From: Achromobacter spanius
Lineage (GTDB): Bacteria > Pseudomonadota > Gammaproteobacteria > Burkholderiales > Burkholderiaceae_B
Length of the DNA stretch: 64,000 nt
Assembly: GCF_002812705.1 (NCBI RefSeq)
Contig: NZ_CP025030.1
Span: 6,324,001 to 6,388,000 of the forward strand
Direction of reading: 5' to 3'
Both the position numbers and the translations under genes were made by a program. The notes under the pieces were generated by a model, which was given only the letters and a program-made list of their open reading frames with translations, was not told the origin of the DNA and searched no databases. Of this stretch, positions 35,417 through 43,596 are shown in pieces; within the stretch, counting starts at the first letter, position 1, and each line of letters begins with the position of its first letter.

Positions 35417-36357
35417 TCGGCGGTCACTCTCGGGTCGAAAATGGGATAGCACAGGTCGATCAGCAGGTTCACCACCACATAGACCACGCCCACGAACAGC
35501 AGGCAGCCCTGGATCACCGGGTAATCGCGCGCGAAGATGGAGTCCACCAGCAGGCGCCCCAGTCCGGGAATGGTGAACACGGTTTCCACCACCGCGATGC
35601 CGCCCAGCAGATTGCCCAGCACCAGCCCGATCAGCGTCCAGGTTGGCCCGAAGGCGTTGCGGAAGGCGTGGCGCATCAGCACGGCCGATTCCGACAGGCC
35701 CTTGGCGCGCGCATGGGTGATGTAGTCCAGCCGCAGCACCTCCAGCGTGCTGGCGCGCGCCATGCGCATCAACACACCGATTTCGTGCAGGAACAGGGTG
35801 AGAATGGGCATGGCCAGGTACAGCAGGCCGGCCTTCCAGTCTTCGCCGATCGACACATAGCCCACCACCGGCAGCCATTGCAGCTTCAAGCCAAAGAAAA
35901 TCAGCAGCAGCAGACCCAGCCAGAAGGTCGGGATGGATACCAGCAACGTAGCCGAGCCCACCAGGAACAGATCGGGCCATTTGTTCTGCTTCCAGGCGGC
36001 GATCATGCCCGCCGGAACCGCCACCAACGCGGCGAACAGCACGGCCACCAGCACCACGCGCCCGCTGATCAGGAAGCGGTCCCACACCAAGGGCAGCACA
36101 GGCTGGCCGGTATTGATGGACGCGCCCAGGTCGCCGTGCAGCATGTTGCCAAACCAGATGCCGAACTGCACAAGCCAGGTCTGGTCCAGCCCCAGCCTCG
36201 CGCGCAGATCCGCCAGCGCGGCGGGCGTGGCCAGGTCGCCCAGCAGCAGTTGGGCGGGATCGCCCGGAATCAGCCGGATCATCACAAACACCGCCACCGC
36301 CACGATCAGCAGGGTCGGTATCGCCATGACAATTCGGGATAGTGCGAAACGCAGCAT
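35413..36357 (-). CDS. ABC transporter permease, DppB type
   Basis: A 314-residue permease. It starts MLRFALSRIVMAIPTLLIVAVAVFVMIRLIPGDPAQLLLG, the usual DppB opening helix and GDP motif. The EAA loop is DYITHARAKGLSESAVLMRHAFRNAF, and the end FTIPGLGRLLVDSIFARDYPVIQG is conserved. It lies 61 bp after the alpha/beta hydrolase gene and overlaps the next permease gene by four bases, so the hydrolase, both permeases and the ATPase form one minus-strand operon under operator site 3. Confidence 0.95.
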   Translation of the reverse strand: MLRFALSRIVMAIPTLLIVAVAVFVMIRLIPGDPAQLLLGDLATPAALADLRARLGLDQTWLVQFGIWFGNMLHGDLGASINTGQPVLPLVWDRFLISGRVVLVAVLFAALVAVPAGMIAAWKQNKWPDLFLVGSATLLVSIPTFWLGLLLLIFFGLKLQWLPVVGYVSIGEDWKAGLLYLAMPILTLFLHEIGVLMRMARASTLEVLRLDYITHARAKGLSESAVLMRHAFRNAFGPTWTLIGLVLGNLLGGIAVVETVFTIPGLGRLLVDSIFARDYPVIQGCLLFVGVVYVVVNLLIDLCYPIFDPRVTAE

Positions 36358-36418
36358 GCCCCTCTCCTATTCCTGAACGCGGCGGGGCGGAGGTCCGCGC
36401 CACCCCGTCCTGGCGATG

Positions 36419-37288
36419 TCAGTTCTCTTGATGCCGCAACTTGCGCAGCGCGCGCGCCAGGAAGTCCTGCACCTGGCCCACGCATTTCAGACCGTCGTGC
36501 GGCACGTTATCCACCAGGTCCAGCACGGCCTTTACGCCCGCCGCTTCGAACGAACGGCGCAGCGACTCCAGCCGTTCCGGGCGCGTCTTGCCGGCGTCGT
36601 TGGCGCCGGGCATGAAGAACTTGCCGCCTTCGCGATGGGTGATTTCCCAAGTTTCCAGGTCAGCCTTGCCCACGATCATGTGCACCGCCACCTGCTTGAG
36701 CGCTTCGATGTCGACGCCCTTGCCAAAGCGCGTTTCGGCGTCACGCACGCCTACCCACCAATCCTGGCTGGGGTCCAGCAGCGTGACCGAACCAGGCGCG
36801 CCGATCGACACGGCCCACAGGCGTTCGGGATGCAGGTACGCGAAGCGGTTCACGAACTGGCCGCCGCCGGAATAGCCGAACAAGCCGAACTTCTTGAACG
36901 ACAGGCCAAACTTCTCGCCCACTTCGGCCACCATGTCCAGCAGGATCTGGTCGTAGCGGATTTCGCCTTCCAGCAGTTGCTTGAAGCCGTCGCGGTTGCC
37001 GTCGCCCGAGGGGCCCACGGGGAACAACGGGCAGAGCACGATGCAGTCATTCCAGCGCGCGAACTCCGCGAACGCATCGCGGTATTCCACGAAGGCGCGG
37101 CCGGTGCCGTGCATGATCACGACGAGTTCCATCGGATGCTTGGCTGTGTCGATGTGCGGCGGCACGTACATGCAATAGGAAAAGCGCGGATCGGTTCGCG
37201 CCGCGAAGACCGTGCTGTGGCCCAGGTCGTAGATGGCCCGCGCCAGGGCGGCGTCGGGAGTCAAGGCGATAGCTGCGTTGGACTGCAT
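36419..37288 (-). CDS. Alpha/beta hydrolase
   Basis: A 289-residue cytoplasmic hydrolase. ELVVIMHGTGRAF supplies the oxyanion-hole strand and LFGYSGGGQFVNRFAYLHPERLWAVSIGAPG the nucleophile elbow with serine in GYSGG. A late aspartate (around VGKADLETWE) and histidine (NVPHDGLK) can complete the triad. The chemistry is ester or amide hydrolysis; the substrate is unknown. It is the first gene of the transporter operon and is preceded by palindrome site 3, so it should act on the transported compound together with the C45 enzyme. Confidence 0.85.
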   Translation of the reverse strand: MQSNAAIALTPDAALARAIYDLGHSTVFAARTDPRFSYCMYVPPHIDTAKHPMELVVIMHGTGRAFVEYRDAFAEFARWNDCIVLCPLFPVGPSGDGNRDGFKQLLEGEIRYDQILLDMVAEVGEKFGLSFKKFGLFGYSGGGQFVNRFAYLHPERLWAVSIGAPGSVTLLDPSQDWWVGVRDAETRFGKGVDIEALKQVAVHMIVGKADLETWEITHREGGKFFMPGANDAGKTRPERLESLRRSFEAAGVKAVLDLVDNVPHDGLKCVGQVQDFLARALRKLRHQEN

Positions 37289-37357
37289 GATTTCCTCATG
37301 TCCATGGCCGCGTGGGCGGACGCATGGTGGGCTGCCGATGATCGATAATGATCACAT

Positions 37358-37373
37358 AAATTGGCGCCAATTT
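37358..37373. promoter_or_regulatory. Predicted GntR operator, site 3
   Basis: A 16-bp perfect palindrome, AAATTGGCGCCAATTT, centred 77 bp before the hydrolase start, almost the same distance as site 1 from its gene (76 bp). A weak promoter (TTGGCG, 17 bases, TATCGA on the minus strand) overlaps it. Confidence 0.75.
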
Positions 37374-37495
37374 TAGGCGCATGCGTTTGCGGGCAACAAG
37401 GCAGGGGATTCCCTAGGCTGGCGCGCGATGCACAGCCGAGTGGGCAGAAAGAAAGCGCCCGGAGAGCCGAGAGGGCACTCCGGGACGGGTGTTCA

Positions 37496-37534
37496 GGCCT
37501 GGTCGTCGGGCCTGGTTGTCGGGCCTGGTTGTCT
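37496..37534. repeat. 13-bp tandem repeat, three units
   Basis: Units GGCCTGGTCGTCG, GGCCTGGTTGTCG and GGCCTGGTTGTCT follow each other in the gap after the DUF808 gene. No coding role is seen. A weak hairpin at 37458-37484 nearby may end the DUF808 transcript. Confidence 0.8.
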
Positions 37535-37561
37535 GCCTTAACCCAGAACCTGATCCGGCAT

Positions 37562-38479
37562 TCAGCCTTTCTTGAACAGCCGCTTGACGAGGCTGACCAC
37601 GCCCAGCACCACCGCGCCGGCCACGATGCCGAACAGGGCGTTGAGAACGGTGGCCGTCAGCGCCTGCACCACGCCCCCGCCGCCTACCGCGGCCGCGGCG
37701 TGTTCTACGGCCGCGTGTACCGGCGCAATGCCGTGCGTGAGGATGGCGCCGCCCACCATGAACATCGCGGCGGTGCCAACCACCGACAAGGTCTTCATCA
37801 GATAGGGCGCGGCGCCCACGATGCCCCGGCCCAGCCACGCCACCACCTGCGTGCGCTTCTGGCTCAGGTGCAAGCCCAGATCGTCCAGCTTGACGATACC
37901 GGCCACCAGTCCGTACACACCAACCGTCATCGCGATGGCGATGATGGACAGCACCGCCACCTGGCGCGTGAAATCCGCGCCCGCCACCGCCCCGAGGCTG
38001 ATGACGATGATTTCGGCGGACAGGATGAAGTCGGTCCGAATGGCGCCCTTGATCTTGTTGCGTTCAAACGCAACCATGTCCACCGCTGTGTCCTGAAGGG
38101 CTTGCGCGCGCGCCGCATGGTTGCCCTCGTCAGACTCGCCATGCGGCAGGAATTTGTGCGCCAGTTTCTCTACGCCTTCGTAGCAAAGGAACGCGCCGCC
38201 CAGCATCAGCAGCGGCGTCACCGCCCAGGGCGCGAACGCGCTGATCAGGAGCGCCGACGGCACCAGGATCAGCTTGTTGATGAACGACCCCTTGGCCACC
38301 GCCCACACCACGGGCAGTTCCCGGTTGACCGGCACCCCGCTCACCTGCTGCGCGTTCAGCGCCAGGTCATCGCCCAGTACGCCGGCCGTCTTCTTGGCCG
38401 CGACTTTGGTCATGACGGAAACGTCGTCCAGAATGGTCGCGATGTCATCGAACAATGCAAAGAAACTGCTGCCGGCCAT
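37562..38479 (-). CDS. DUF808 (YedI-like) inner-membrane protein
   Basis: A 305-residue membrane protein. The N-terminus [45 protein letters not shown] is the conserved start of the DUF808 family, and several hydrophobic helices follow ([44 protein letters not shown] and others). The function of the family is not established. The ATG at 38479 was chosen over a TTG one codon upstream because GGAGAT precedes it by a good distance. It is transcribed alone; the next genes on the minus strand end in a terminator upstream of it. Confidence 0.9.
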   Translation of the reverse strand: MAGSSFFALFDDIATILDDVSVMTKVAAKKTAGVLGDDLALNAQQVSGVPVNRELPVVWAVAKGSFINKLILVPSALLISAFAPWAVTPLLMLGGAFLCYEGVEKLAHKFLPHGESDEGNHAARAQALQDTAVDMVAFERNKIKGAIRTDFILSAEIIVISLGAVAGADFTRQVAVLSIIAIAMTVGVYGLVAGIVKLDDLGLHLSQKRTQVVAWLGRGIVGAAPYLMKTLSVVGTAAMFMVGGAILTHGIAPVHAAVEHAAAAVGGGGVVQALTATVLNALFGIVAGAVVLGVVSLVKRLFKKG

Positions 38480-38610
38480 CAAGCATCTCCCGAGCCCATG
38501 AAGGTGCTCAGAGTTTACAGGCGGCGGCGCGTTTTCTTGTCATCCAGTGACCGTTGCGCTATCCCGCGCAGTCCGCCACAGCGGCATGCACGTGCACGGC
38601 AAGCGCCAAC

Positions 38611-38635
38611 AAAAAGGCCGCCCGAATGGGCGGCC
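38611..38635 (-). terminator. Rho-independent terminator after the small gene downstream of cspA
   Basis: Perfect 8-bp stem GGCCGCCC (38616-38623) and GGGCGGCC (38628-38635) with a 4-base loop, followed by five T on the minus strand. Confidence 0.85.
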
Positions 38636-38671
38636 CTGACTGGCCGGTACGCAGCGCGATGCCGCGGCATA

Positions 38672-38929
38672 TCAAGCCGGCCTGGCATGTGAATCAACCA
38701 CAAGCCGGCCATGATTGATCGCGGCATCCACTGCCATGCCCGGGCTGGAAACAAATCCGCCTGATTCGAACAGCGGCACGGCATGATGCTCGTTAAGTTT
38801 GTCTTGGTCGGCCGCCAACTCAACCGCTACCGTTGCGGTAAACGCGGGCCGGCCGCTGCCCCCGACTGCTATCCGGGAAACATTGGCGGTGAGCCGATAG
38901 CCCTTGTAGACCATATTGTTGTGAAACAT
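38672..38929 (-). CDS. Small conserved-type hypothetical protein downstream of cspA
   Basis: An 85-residue protein, MFHNNMVYKGYRLTANVSRIA with later KLNEHHAVPLFESGGFVSSP and GRLVVDSHARPA. I do not recognise its function. It has no signal peptide or membrane helix. It looks real: a GGGGCT-type leader and ATG, its own downstream terminator, and high-GC codon use like the neighbours. It follows the cold-shock gene on the same strand after a hairpin, so it may be expressed by read-through from the cspA promoter and could be temperature or stress linked. Confidence 0.7.
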   Translation of the reverse strand: MFHNNMVYKGYRLTANVSRIAVGGSGRPAFTATVAVELAADQDKLNEHHAVPLFESGGFVSSPGMAVDAAINHGRLVVDSHARPA

Positions 38930-38962
38930 AAAAGCCCCTTCTGTATTTAAAGGCCAAACGTT

Positions 38963-38981
38963 AAAGGCCCAACGGGCCTTT
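38963..38981 (-). terminator. Hairpin after cspA, terminator or attenuator
   Basis: Stem AAAGGCCC (38963-38970) and GGGCCTTT (38974-38981) with a 3-base loop begins two bases after the cspA stop codon. On the minus strand it is followed by AACGTTT, a weak T tract, so read-through into the small downstream gene is plausible. Confidence 0.65.
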
Positions 38982-38983
38982 AT

Positions 38984-39187
38984 TCACAGAGCGCGAATTT
39001 GCGTGGCGTGAGGCCCTTTTGCGCCTTGAGCGGTGACGTAGCTGACGCGTTGGTTTTCCATCAGCACTTTGTGCCCTTCGCTAACGATTTCCGAGAAATG
39101 CGCGAATAAATCCTTGCCGCCGTCCTCGGGCATGATGAAGCCGAATCCTTTCGCATCGTTAAACCACTTTACGATTCCGGTTTCCAT
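38984..39187 (-). CDS. Cold-shock protein (CspA family)
   Basis: A 67-residue single-stranded nucleic-acid-binding protein made of one cold-shock domain. Both RNA-binding motifs are visible: KGFGFI (RNP1) and DLFAHF (RNP2, in the variant with A in place of V). It acts as an RNA chaperone in the cytoplasm. The ATG has AAGGA 8 bases upstream. A promoter about 130 bp upstream gives a long leader, as for cold-inducible csp genes. The start METGIVKWFNDAKGFGFI is standard for this class in betaproteobacteria. Whether this copy is cold-induced cannot be told from sequence alone. Confidence 0.95.
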   Translation of the reverse strand: METGIVKWFNDAKGFGFIMPEDGGKDLFAHFSEIVSEGHKVLMENQRVSYVTAQGAKGPHATQIRAL

Positions 39188-39654
39188 AATCTCATTCCTT
39201 TTTAAATGCAGGCGTTGCCCGCGAAGATGAGCCTATCAAGGAAAGGACAGCGAACAATTAAGCGCCCCAAGGGGAGCAAGACCGGACGGAAATCACGATG
39301 CTCGAAAAGCTTCTTATCCACTATGGGTGCAGGGGTGGGCAATGTCAATCGGCGTTTCCAATTACCACGCAAGCATCAGTTACGCGGAAAAAATAAACGC
39401 TTATTAATGAAATCATTGCGTAATAAGGGTCTGGGAAGATCCCTTGGCGTTGCCCTATTGAGTAACCAAGCCTGGATAAGCGTATACCCGAACCATAAAG
39501 CGCGTATGCTGGCGCAATGGTGCTTGAACGCGCGTCACCTCGCCGTATCGCCATACAGGAGTATGGCCATGCACCACCCCCGCAAGCGCTACGCGCGCAC
39601 CCGTCCCAGCACGCATCTAACTGTGCTCGCGCATGCGCGTTTCACGGTTCCAGC
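39188..39654. other. Long AT-richer intergenic region upstream of cspA
   Basis: About 470 bp. The part next to cspA is its leader (about 125 nt) and promoter. The rest (39350-39654) is less GC-rich than the genes and shows no convincing gene. An open frame reading right across it (39206-39658) has no ribosome site and a lysine/arginine-rich, low-quality sequence. Confidence 0.5.
39320..39348 (-). promoter_or_regulatory. Promoter candidate for cspA with long leader
   Basis: On the minus strand TTGACA (39348-39343, perfect -35), 17-base spacer, CATAGT (39325-39320, four of six). The start point would fall near 39312, giving a leader of about 125 nt before the cspA ATG. Confidence 0.6.
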
Positions 39655-40092
39655 GTGAGCGCGATCAGAAGGTCAATCGCCAAATTCGCCAACGCCTGCG
39701 TCAAGCTGCTGCCTTCAGCGCCGCGCCCTGCCCCGGGTGGCGAGCCCAGGCGGGAGCCGCAGCGCGACCACGCCGCCATTGCTTCGCCATGGCGCATTTA
39801 CCGTATCTATGCGCGGCCCGGGCATTTGCTGATGCGCAATGAGCAAGGTCGCATCCTGGACCTGGGCGTCATGAAGGGCGAAGAACCCAACCTGACGTAC
39901 CGCCTCTTTGCCCGCGATCTGCAAGGCAAGGGCTTTGCTACCCGTACGCTGCTGCTGGAAGACATCGCTCGCCGCATCGAAGCGGGCGAAGTCAGCAAGG
40001 AACTGCTGAACCTGCCCGAATGGGATCAGCCCCTGGGCGCGGATCTGGATCGCGGCACGCATACGGATGTGTCGATGAAGCTGGGCCGCTAG
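39655..40092 (+). CDS. Hypothetical protein
   Basis: A protein of about 145 residues if it starts at the GTG at 39655 (SAIRRSIAKFANACVKLLP). The better-looking part is the second half: PWRIYRIYARPGHLLMRNEQGRILDLGVMKGEEPNLTYRLFARDLQGKGFATRTLLLEDIARRIEAGEV, which has good codon use and balanced composition. The start is uncertain; an ATG at 39832 would give only the last 86 residues. No domain is recognised, and there is no signal peptide or membrane helix. It is convergent with a small lipoprotein gene 19 bp away. Confidence 0.55.
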   Translation: MSAIRRSIAKFANACVKLLPSAPRPAPGGEPRREPQRDHAAIASPWRIYRIYARPGHLLMRNEQGRILDLGVMKGEEPNLTYRLFARDLQGKGFATRTLLLEDIARRIEAGEVSKELLNLPEWDQPLGADLDRGTHTDVSMKLGR

Positions 40093-40111
40093 GCGCCCCC
40101 GGCAAGCAGCA

Positions 40112-40453
40112 CTACTTTTGCGTCTGCTCTGCCACGCACATATTCACGACACCATTGACCAGTGCCTCGATCCGATCGCGCTCCGCGCTTTTTTCGTTCG
40201 TGACCAGCATGCGGTCATAGGCGGTGTAGTCCTTCAGAAGCACGGACTTCTGCAATCCGTCCAGCACGCAATTGCAATAGGCCTCTGCACGCGTGTCGAC
40301 ATCGGGCAGCGCGCCCGCGCTTTTCTTGAAGCCTTCCACGCAGGCGCTATAGGTCACGCGGCGAACACTCTCGGGGTATTCATTTTTCTTGCCGCATCCC
40401 GCCAGCGCCAACACAGCCGCCGCGCCTGCCACCGCCAACCACTTAGCTTGCAT
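40112..40453 (-). CDS. Small predicted lipoprotein with conserved cysteines
   Basis: A 113-residue protein with a lipoprotein signal, MQAKWLAVAGAAAVLALAGCGKKNEYPE; acylation at Cys20 is expected. The mature part contains three further cysteines, in TYSACVEGF, AYCNCVLDG and NMCVAEQ (four in all with the doublet), which suggests disulfide bonds in the periplasm. Function unknown. It may be a relative of small cysteine-containing lipoproteins found beside envelope genes, but nothing specific is recognised. It is transcribed alone and convergent with the hypothetical gene at 39655. Confidence 0.8.
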   Translation of the reverse strand: MQAKWLAVAGAAAVLALAGCGKKNEYPESVRRVTYSACVEGFKKSAGALPDVDTRAEAYCNCVLDGLQKSVLLKDYTAYDRMLVTNEKSAERDRIEALVNGVVNMCVAEQTQK

Positions 40454-40605
40454 CGAACCGCTCCCTGTTGAAATTCAAAACGGTGCATTTTTGCATAGGG
40501 ACCTTGCTCGCGAATCAATCCTGGCCAGGATCGCCCCACGTGAGCGCCGGTTCGCGTAACTGGGTCCGATAAACGACCCATTTGGCCCCTTCCCAATTGT
40601 TTGGT

Positions 40606-40618
40606 GTGTATGGTACAC
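40606..40618. promoter_or_regulatory. Palindrome before hicA, possible HicB operator
   Basis: GTGTA-tgg-TACAC is a perfect 5-bp inverted repeat with a 3-base spacer ending three bases before the hicA ATG. HicB proteins with a C-terminal DNA-binding domain repress their own operons from sites of this kind. Confidence 0.5.
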
Positions 40619-40621
40619 ATC

Positions 40622-40804
40622 ATGAACAGCCGCGAGATCATCAGACAGCTTCGCCAAGCGGGCTGGGTATTCCGACATGCGAAAGGCTCGCATCACATTT
40701 TCGTCCACCCGCAAAAAGCTGGGCATATCAGCGTGCCTCACCCCAAGAAAGACTTGGGGATCGGACTGGTTACGAAACTGCTGACGCAAGCCGGCCTGAA
40801 GTAG
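40622..40804 (+). CDS. hicA: HicA toxin, mRNA interferase
   Basis: A 60-residue protein, the normal HicA length. It has the dsRBD-like fold signature NSREIIRQLRQAGWVFRHAKGSHHIFVHP, with the catalytic GSHH (His24) needed for mRNA cleavage, followed by VPHPKKDLGIGLVTKLLTQAGL. The ATG at 40622 was chosen because the family starts there; an upstream in-frame start would add seven residues. The antitoxin gene follows after 49 bp. The toxin is held inactive by HicB and expected to block translation if HicB is lost. Confidence 0.93.
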   Translation: MNSREIIRQLRQAGWVFRHAKGSHHIFVHPQKAGHISVPHPKKDLGIGLVTKLLTQAGLK

Positions 40805-40853
40805 CCCGGTATCGCTGGACCATCGGTCCGCACATGGCTTGCCAAGGAAACTC

Positions 40854-41246
40854 ATGAAATATCCAATCGCCATTGAACCCGGCAGCGAGACGCAAGCGTG
40901 GGGCGTCGTCGTGCCGGATCTGCCGGGCTGCTTTTCCGCCGCCGACTCAGGCATAGACGAAGCTATCGAGAACGCAAAAGAAGCGATCGAGCTGTGGATT
41001 GAAACCGCGTTGGATAGCGGCACACCCGTACCCGTTGCCACCAGCATTGCGGGTCACCAAGCGAATCCGGAATTCGCGGGCTGGGTTTGGGCCATTGTTG
41101 AAATCGATCCGGCCGTCATGGACGACACCATCGAACGCATCAACATCACGCTGCCCCGCCGAATCCTTGCAAGGATCGACGCCAAAGCGCGTGCGGCGGG
41201 AGAAAGCCGATCTGGCTACATCGCTCATCTGGCATTGACGCACTAG
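40854..41246 (+). CDS. hicB: HicB antitoxin with C-terminal ribbon-helix-helix
   Basis: A 130-residue antitoxin. The N-terminal HicB domain has KYPIAIEPGSETQAWGVVVPDLPGCFSAADSGIDEAIENAKEAIELWIE, with the DLPGC turn of the degraded RNase-H-like fold. The tail DTIERINITLPRRILARIDAKARAAGESRSGYIAHLAL is a ribbon-helix-helix DNA-binding domain, so it can both bind HicA and repress the operon. The ATG at 40854 has AAGGAAA upstream. It forms the usual hicA-hicB order. Confidence 0.93.
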   Translation: MKYPIAIEPGSETQAWGVVVPDLPGCFSAADSGIDEAIENAKEAIELWIETALDSGTPVPVATSIAGHQANPEFAGWVWAIVEIDPAVMDDTIERINITLPRRILARIDAKARAAGESRSGYIAHLALTH

Positions 41247-41287
41247 ATTCAGCGACTAGCAGAGAGGCCCACACCCGCCCCCCGCCT

Positions 41288-42028
41288 TCAGCTCATATAC
41301 ACGCCGCCGTTGATCGCGTAGTTGGCGCCCGTGACGAAGGCGGCTTCGTCGGAGGCCAGCCAGGCGCACAGCCCGGCCAGGTCATGGGCGGTGCCCAGGC
41401 GTCCGACCGGCACGCTTTCGATGATGCGGTCCAGCAGCGCCGGCGGAAACGCCTTCACGGTGTCGTCGGCGATGAAGCCCGGCGACACCAGGTTCACCGT
41501 GACGCCGCGCGCCGCCACTTCTTGCGCCAGTGACCGCGTGAAGCCAATCACCGCGCCCTTGGCCGTGGCGTAATTGATCTGCCCGATCTGCCCTTTTTCC
41601 GCCGCCACCGAACCAATGTTGATGATGCGCCCCCAGCCCCGGTCGGCCATGCTGTCGACCACCTGCTTGGTGCTGTTGAACAGCGTGTCCAGGTTGCTGC
41701 GCAGCACCGCGGCCCAATCGGCATAGCCCATTTGACGAAACCGCATGTCCAGCATGGACCCGGCGTTGTTGACCAGCACGTCGATCTCGCCGACTTCGCG
41801 GCGTACTTTCGCGAACGCCGCCTCGGTTGATGCCCACTCGGTGGCGTCGCCCTCGGACGCGACGAAGTCATAGCCCAGGGACTTCTGTTCCTTCAACCAA
41901 CCATCCCGGCGCGACGAACGCGGGCCGCAGCCTGCCACCACACGATGCCCCGTCTGATGCAGCGCCTGGCAGATCGCGGTGCCCGTGTGGCCCATTCCGC
42001 TGGTGACATAAGCGATACGCAAAGCCAT
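41288..42028 (-). CDS. Short-chain dehydrogenase, acetoacetyl-CoA reductase-like (PhaB-like)
   Basis: A 246-residue SDR enzyme. It keeps the PhaB-style start ALRIAYVTSGMGHTGTAICQALHQTGHRVVAGCGP, in which the cofactor loop is TSGMGHTG rather than TGGxxGIG, the NNAG strand, the catalytic serine (NIGSVAAEKG) and YATAK. GCGPRSSRR after the second strand fits an NADPH preference. PhaB reduces acetoacetyl-CoA to (R)-3-hydroxybutyryl-CoA for polyhydroxyalkanoate synthesis, but no phaA or phaC lies nearby, so another 3-ketoacyl substrate is possible. The ATG at 42028 was chosen for its AAGGA ribosome site. It may be co-transcribed after the CitMHS gene. Confidence 0.85.
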   Translation of the reverse strand: MALRIAYVTSGMGHTGTAICQALHQTGHRVVAGCGPRSSRRDGWLKEQKSLGYDFVASEGDATEWASTEAAFAKVRREVGEIDVLVNNAGSMLDMRFRQMGYADWAAVLRSNLDTLFNSTKQVVDSMADRGWGRIINIGSVAAEKGQIGQINYATAKGAVIGFTRSLAQEVAARGVTVNLVSPGFIADDTVKAFPPALLDRIIESVPVGRLGTAHDLAGLCAWLASDEAAFVTGANYAINGGVYMS

Positions 42029-42065
42029 GACCATTCCTTAATCAATGTGCGGCAAACGCCGCGAA

Positions 42066-43406
42066 TCAAGCAACCGCGCCCACAAGCGGGAACAGGCCAA
42101 ACGCCAGGGCGGCTGCCAGCATCACCACGCAGATCAGCGTGGCCCACTTCAACGAATAACGTTGGTGGTCGCCGAATTCCACCCCGGCCAGGCCCACCAG
42201 CAGGTAGGTAGACGGCACCAACGGGCTCAGCAAATGCACCGGCTGGCCGATGAGCGACGCGCGCGCCATTTCAACGGCCGAAATGCCATAGCCCTGCGCC
42301 GCTTCGCTCAGGATGGGCAGCACCCCGAAATAGAAGGCGTCGTTCGACATGAAGAACGTGAACGGCAGGCTGACCAGGGCGGTGATGCCCGCCAGATACG
42401 GGCCCATCGCATCCGGAATCACGGCAAGCAGGCTGCGCGACATGGCTTCCACCATGCCCGTGCCGGACAAAATGCCCGTGAAGATGCCCGCCGCGAAAAT
42501 CAGCGATACCACCGACAGCACATTGCCCGCGTGCTGCGCAACGCGGCGTCGTTGTTCGGCCAGGTTCGGATAGTTGATGATCAGCGCAACCGCGAACGCA
42601 ATCATGAACAGCACCGGCAGCGGCAGGACGCCCATCACCAGGCTGACCATCAGCGCCAGCGTCAGGCCGGCGTTCACCCACAGCAGCTTGGGGCGGCGCA
42701 GGTCATGGTCGACTTCGATTTCAGGCAGGTTCTTGGGGCCGTCCTCGTCGTAGCCGGCGTGCAGCGACGCGCCATCCGGCAGCGACAGCACGCCAAGGCG
42801 GCGGCGCTCTTTCAGGCCCAGCATGAACGCCAGGATCAGCAGCGCCACAATAGCCACCCCCATCACCGGCACCAGCGGAATGAAGATGTCGCCCGCGTCC
42901 ACATGCAGGGCGCTGGCGGCGCGCGCCGTCGGCCCGCCCCACGGCGTCAGGTTCATGATGCCGCTGGCCAGCATCGCCAGGCAGGTCATGGACAGCGCAT
43001 TCATCTTCAGGCGGCGGTACAGCGGCAGCATCGAGGCCACCACGATCATGTAGGTGGTCGAGCCGTCGCCATCCAAGGAGATCACCAGCGCCAGCACCGT
43101 CGTGCCCACCACGATTTTCAGCGGGTCGCCCTTCACCGCGCGCAGGATTCGGCCGACGATGGGATCGAACAGTCCGGCGTCGATCATCACCCCGAAATAC
43201 AGGATGGCGAACATCAGCATCACACCGGTGGGCGCAATCTTGCGGATGCCGTCCAGCATCATCTTGTCGATGCCGGCGCCAAAGCCGCCCAGCAGCGCAA
43301 AAATAATGGGGACAAGAATCAGGGCGACCAAGGGCGACAGGCGCTTGGTCATGATCAACGTCATGAACGTGATCACCATGCCAAAGCCAAGCAGGGTCAA
43401 AAGCAT
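42066..43406 (-). CDS. CitMHS-family citrate (divalent metal complex) transporter
   Basis: A 446-residue inner-membrane carrier with about 12 helices. The family has the pattern ILVPIIFALLGGFGAGIDKMM, the motif FAILYFGVMIDAGLFDPIVGRIL and SLDGDGSTTYMIV, all present. CitMHS proteins move citrate complexed with Mg2+ or Ca2+ together with protons. It is divergent from a TctD/TctE-like two-component system, the classical arrangement for tricarboxylate-inducible uptake, so that system probably activates it when citrate or a related acid is present. Confidence 0.92.
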   Translation of the reverse strand: MLLTLLGFGMVITFMTLIMTKRLSPLVALILVPIIFALLGGFGAGIDKMMLDGIRKIAPTGVMLMFAILYFGVMIDAGLFDPIVGRILRAVKGDPLKIVVGTTVLALVISLDGDGSTTYMIVVASMLPLYRRLKMNALSMTCLAMLASGIMNLTPWGGPTARAASALHVDAGDIFIPLVPVMGVAIVALLILAFMLGLKERRRLGVLSLPDGASLHAGYDEDGPKNLPEIEVDHDLRRPKLLWVNAGLTLALMVSLVMGVLPLPVLFMIAFAVALIINYPNLAEQRRRVAQHAGNVLSVVSLIFAAGIFTGILSGTGMVEAMSRSLLAVIPDAMGPYLAGITALVSLPFTFFMSNDAFYFGVLPILSEAAQGYGISAVEMARASLIGQPVHLLSPLVPSTYLLVGLAGVEFGDHQRYSLKWATLICVVMLAAALAFGLFPLVGAVA

Positions 43407-43596
43407 GAGGGGTATCTCCGACTAGTCGTTGTTATGTGTGACGCCGCCTCCAGCAAGGGAGGCAGGTGCAGAAGACTAGGAAGAAAAGCTGTCTGGAACC
43501 TGTCGTTTTTTCAAACCGCGAGCGGCCCTTTGCGCCTTTCCACAGGCGGCCGCCCCGGGGAAAAATGGCCGGATTGGACGCAGCTACAATCAGCCG

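Noticed and set aside
39206..39658. 150-residue plus-strand frame before the hypothetical gene
   Set aside because: It runs antisense through the cspA leader and promoter, is Lys/Arg rich and has no family resemblance.
41288..42028. A polyhydroxyalkanoate synthesis operon
   Set aside because: Only the PhaB-like reductase is present; no phaA, phaC or phasin gene lies nearby.
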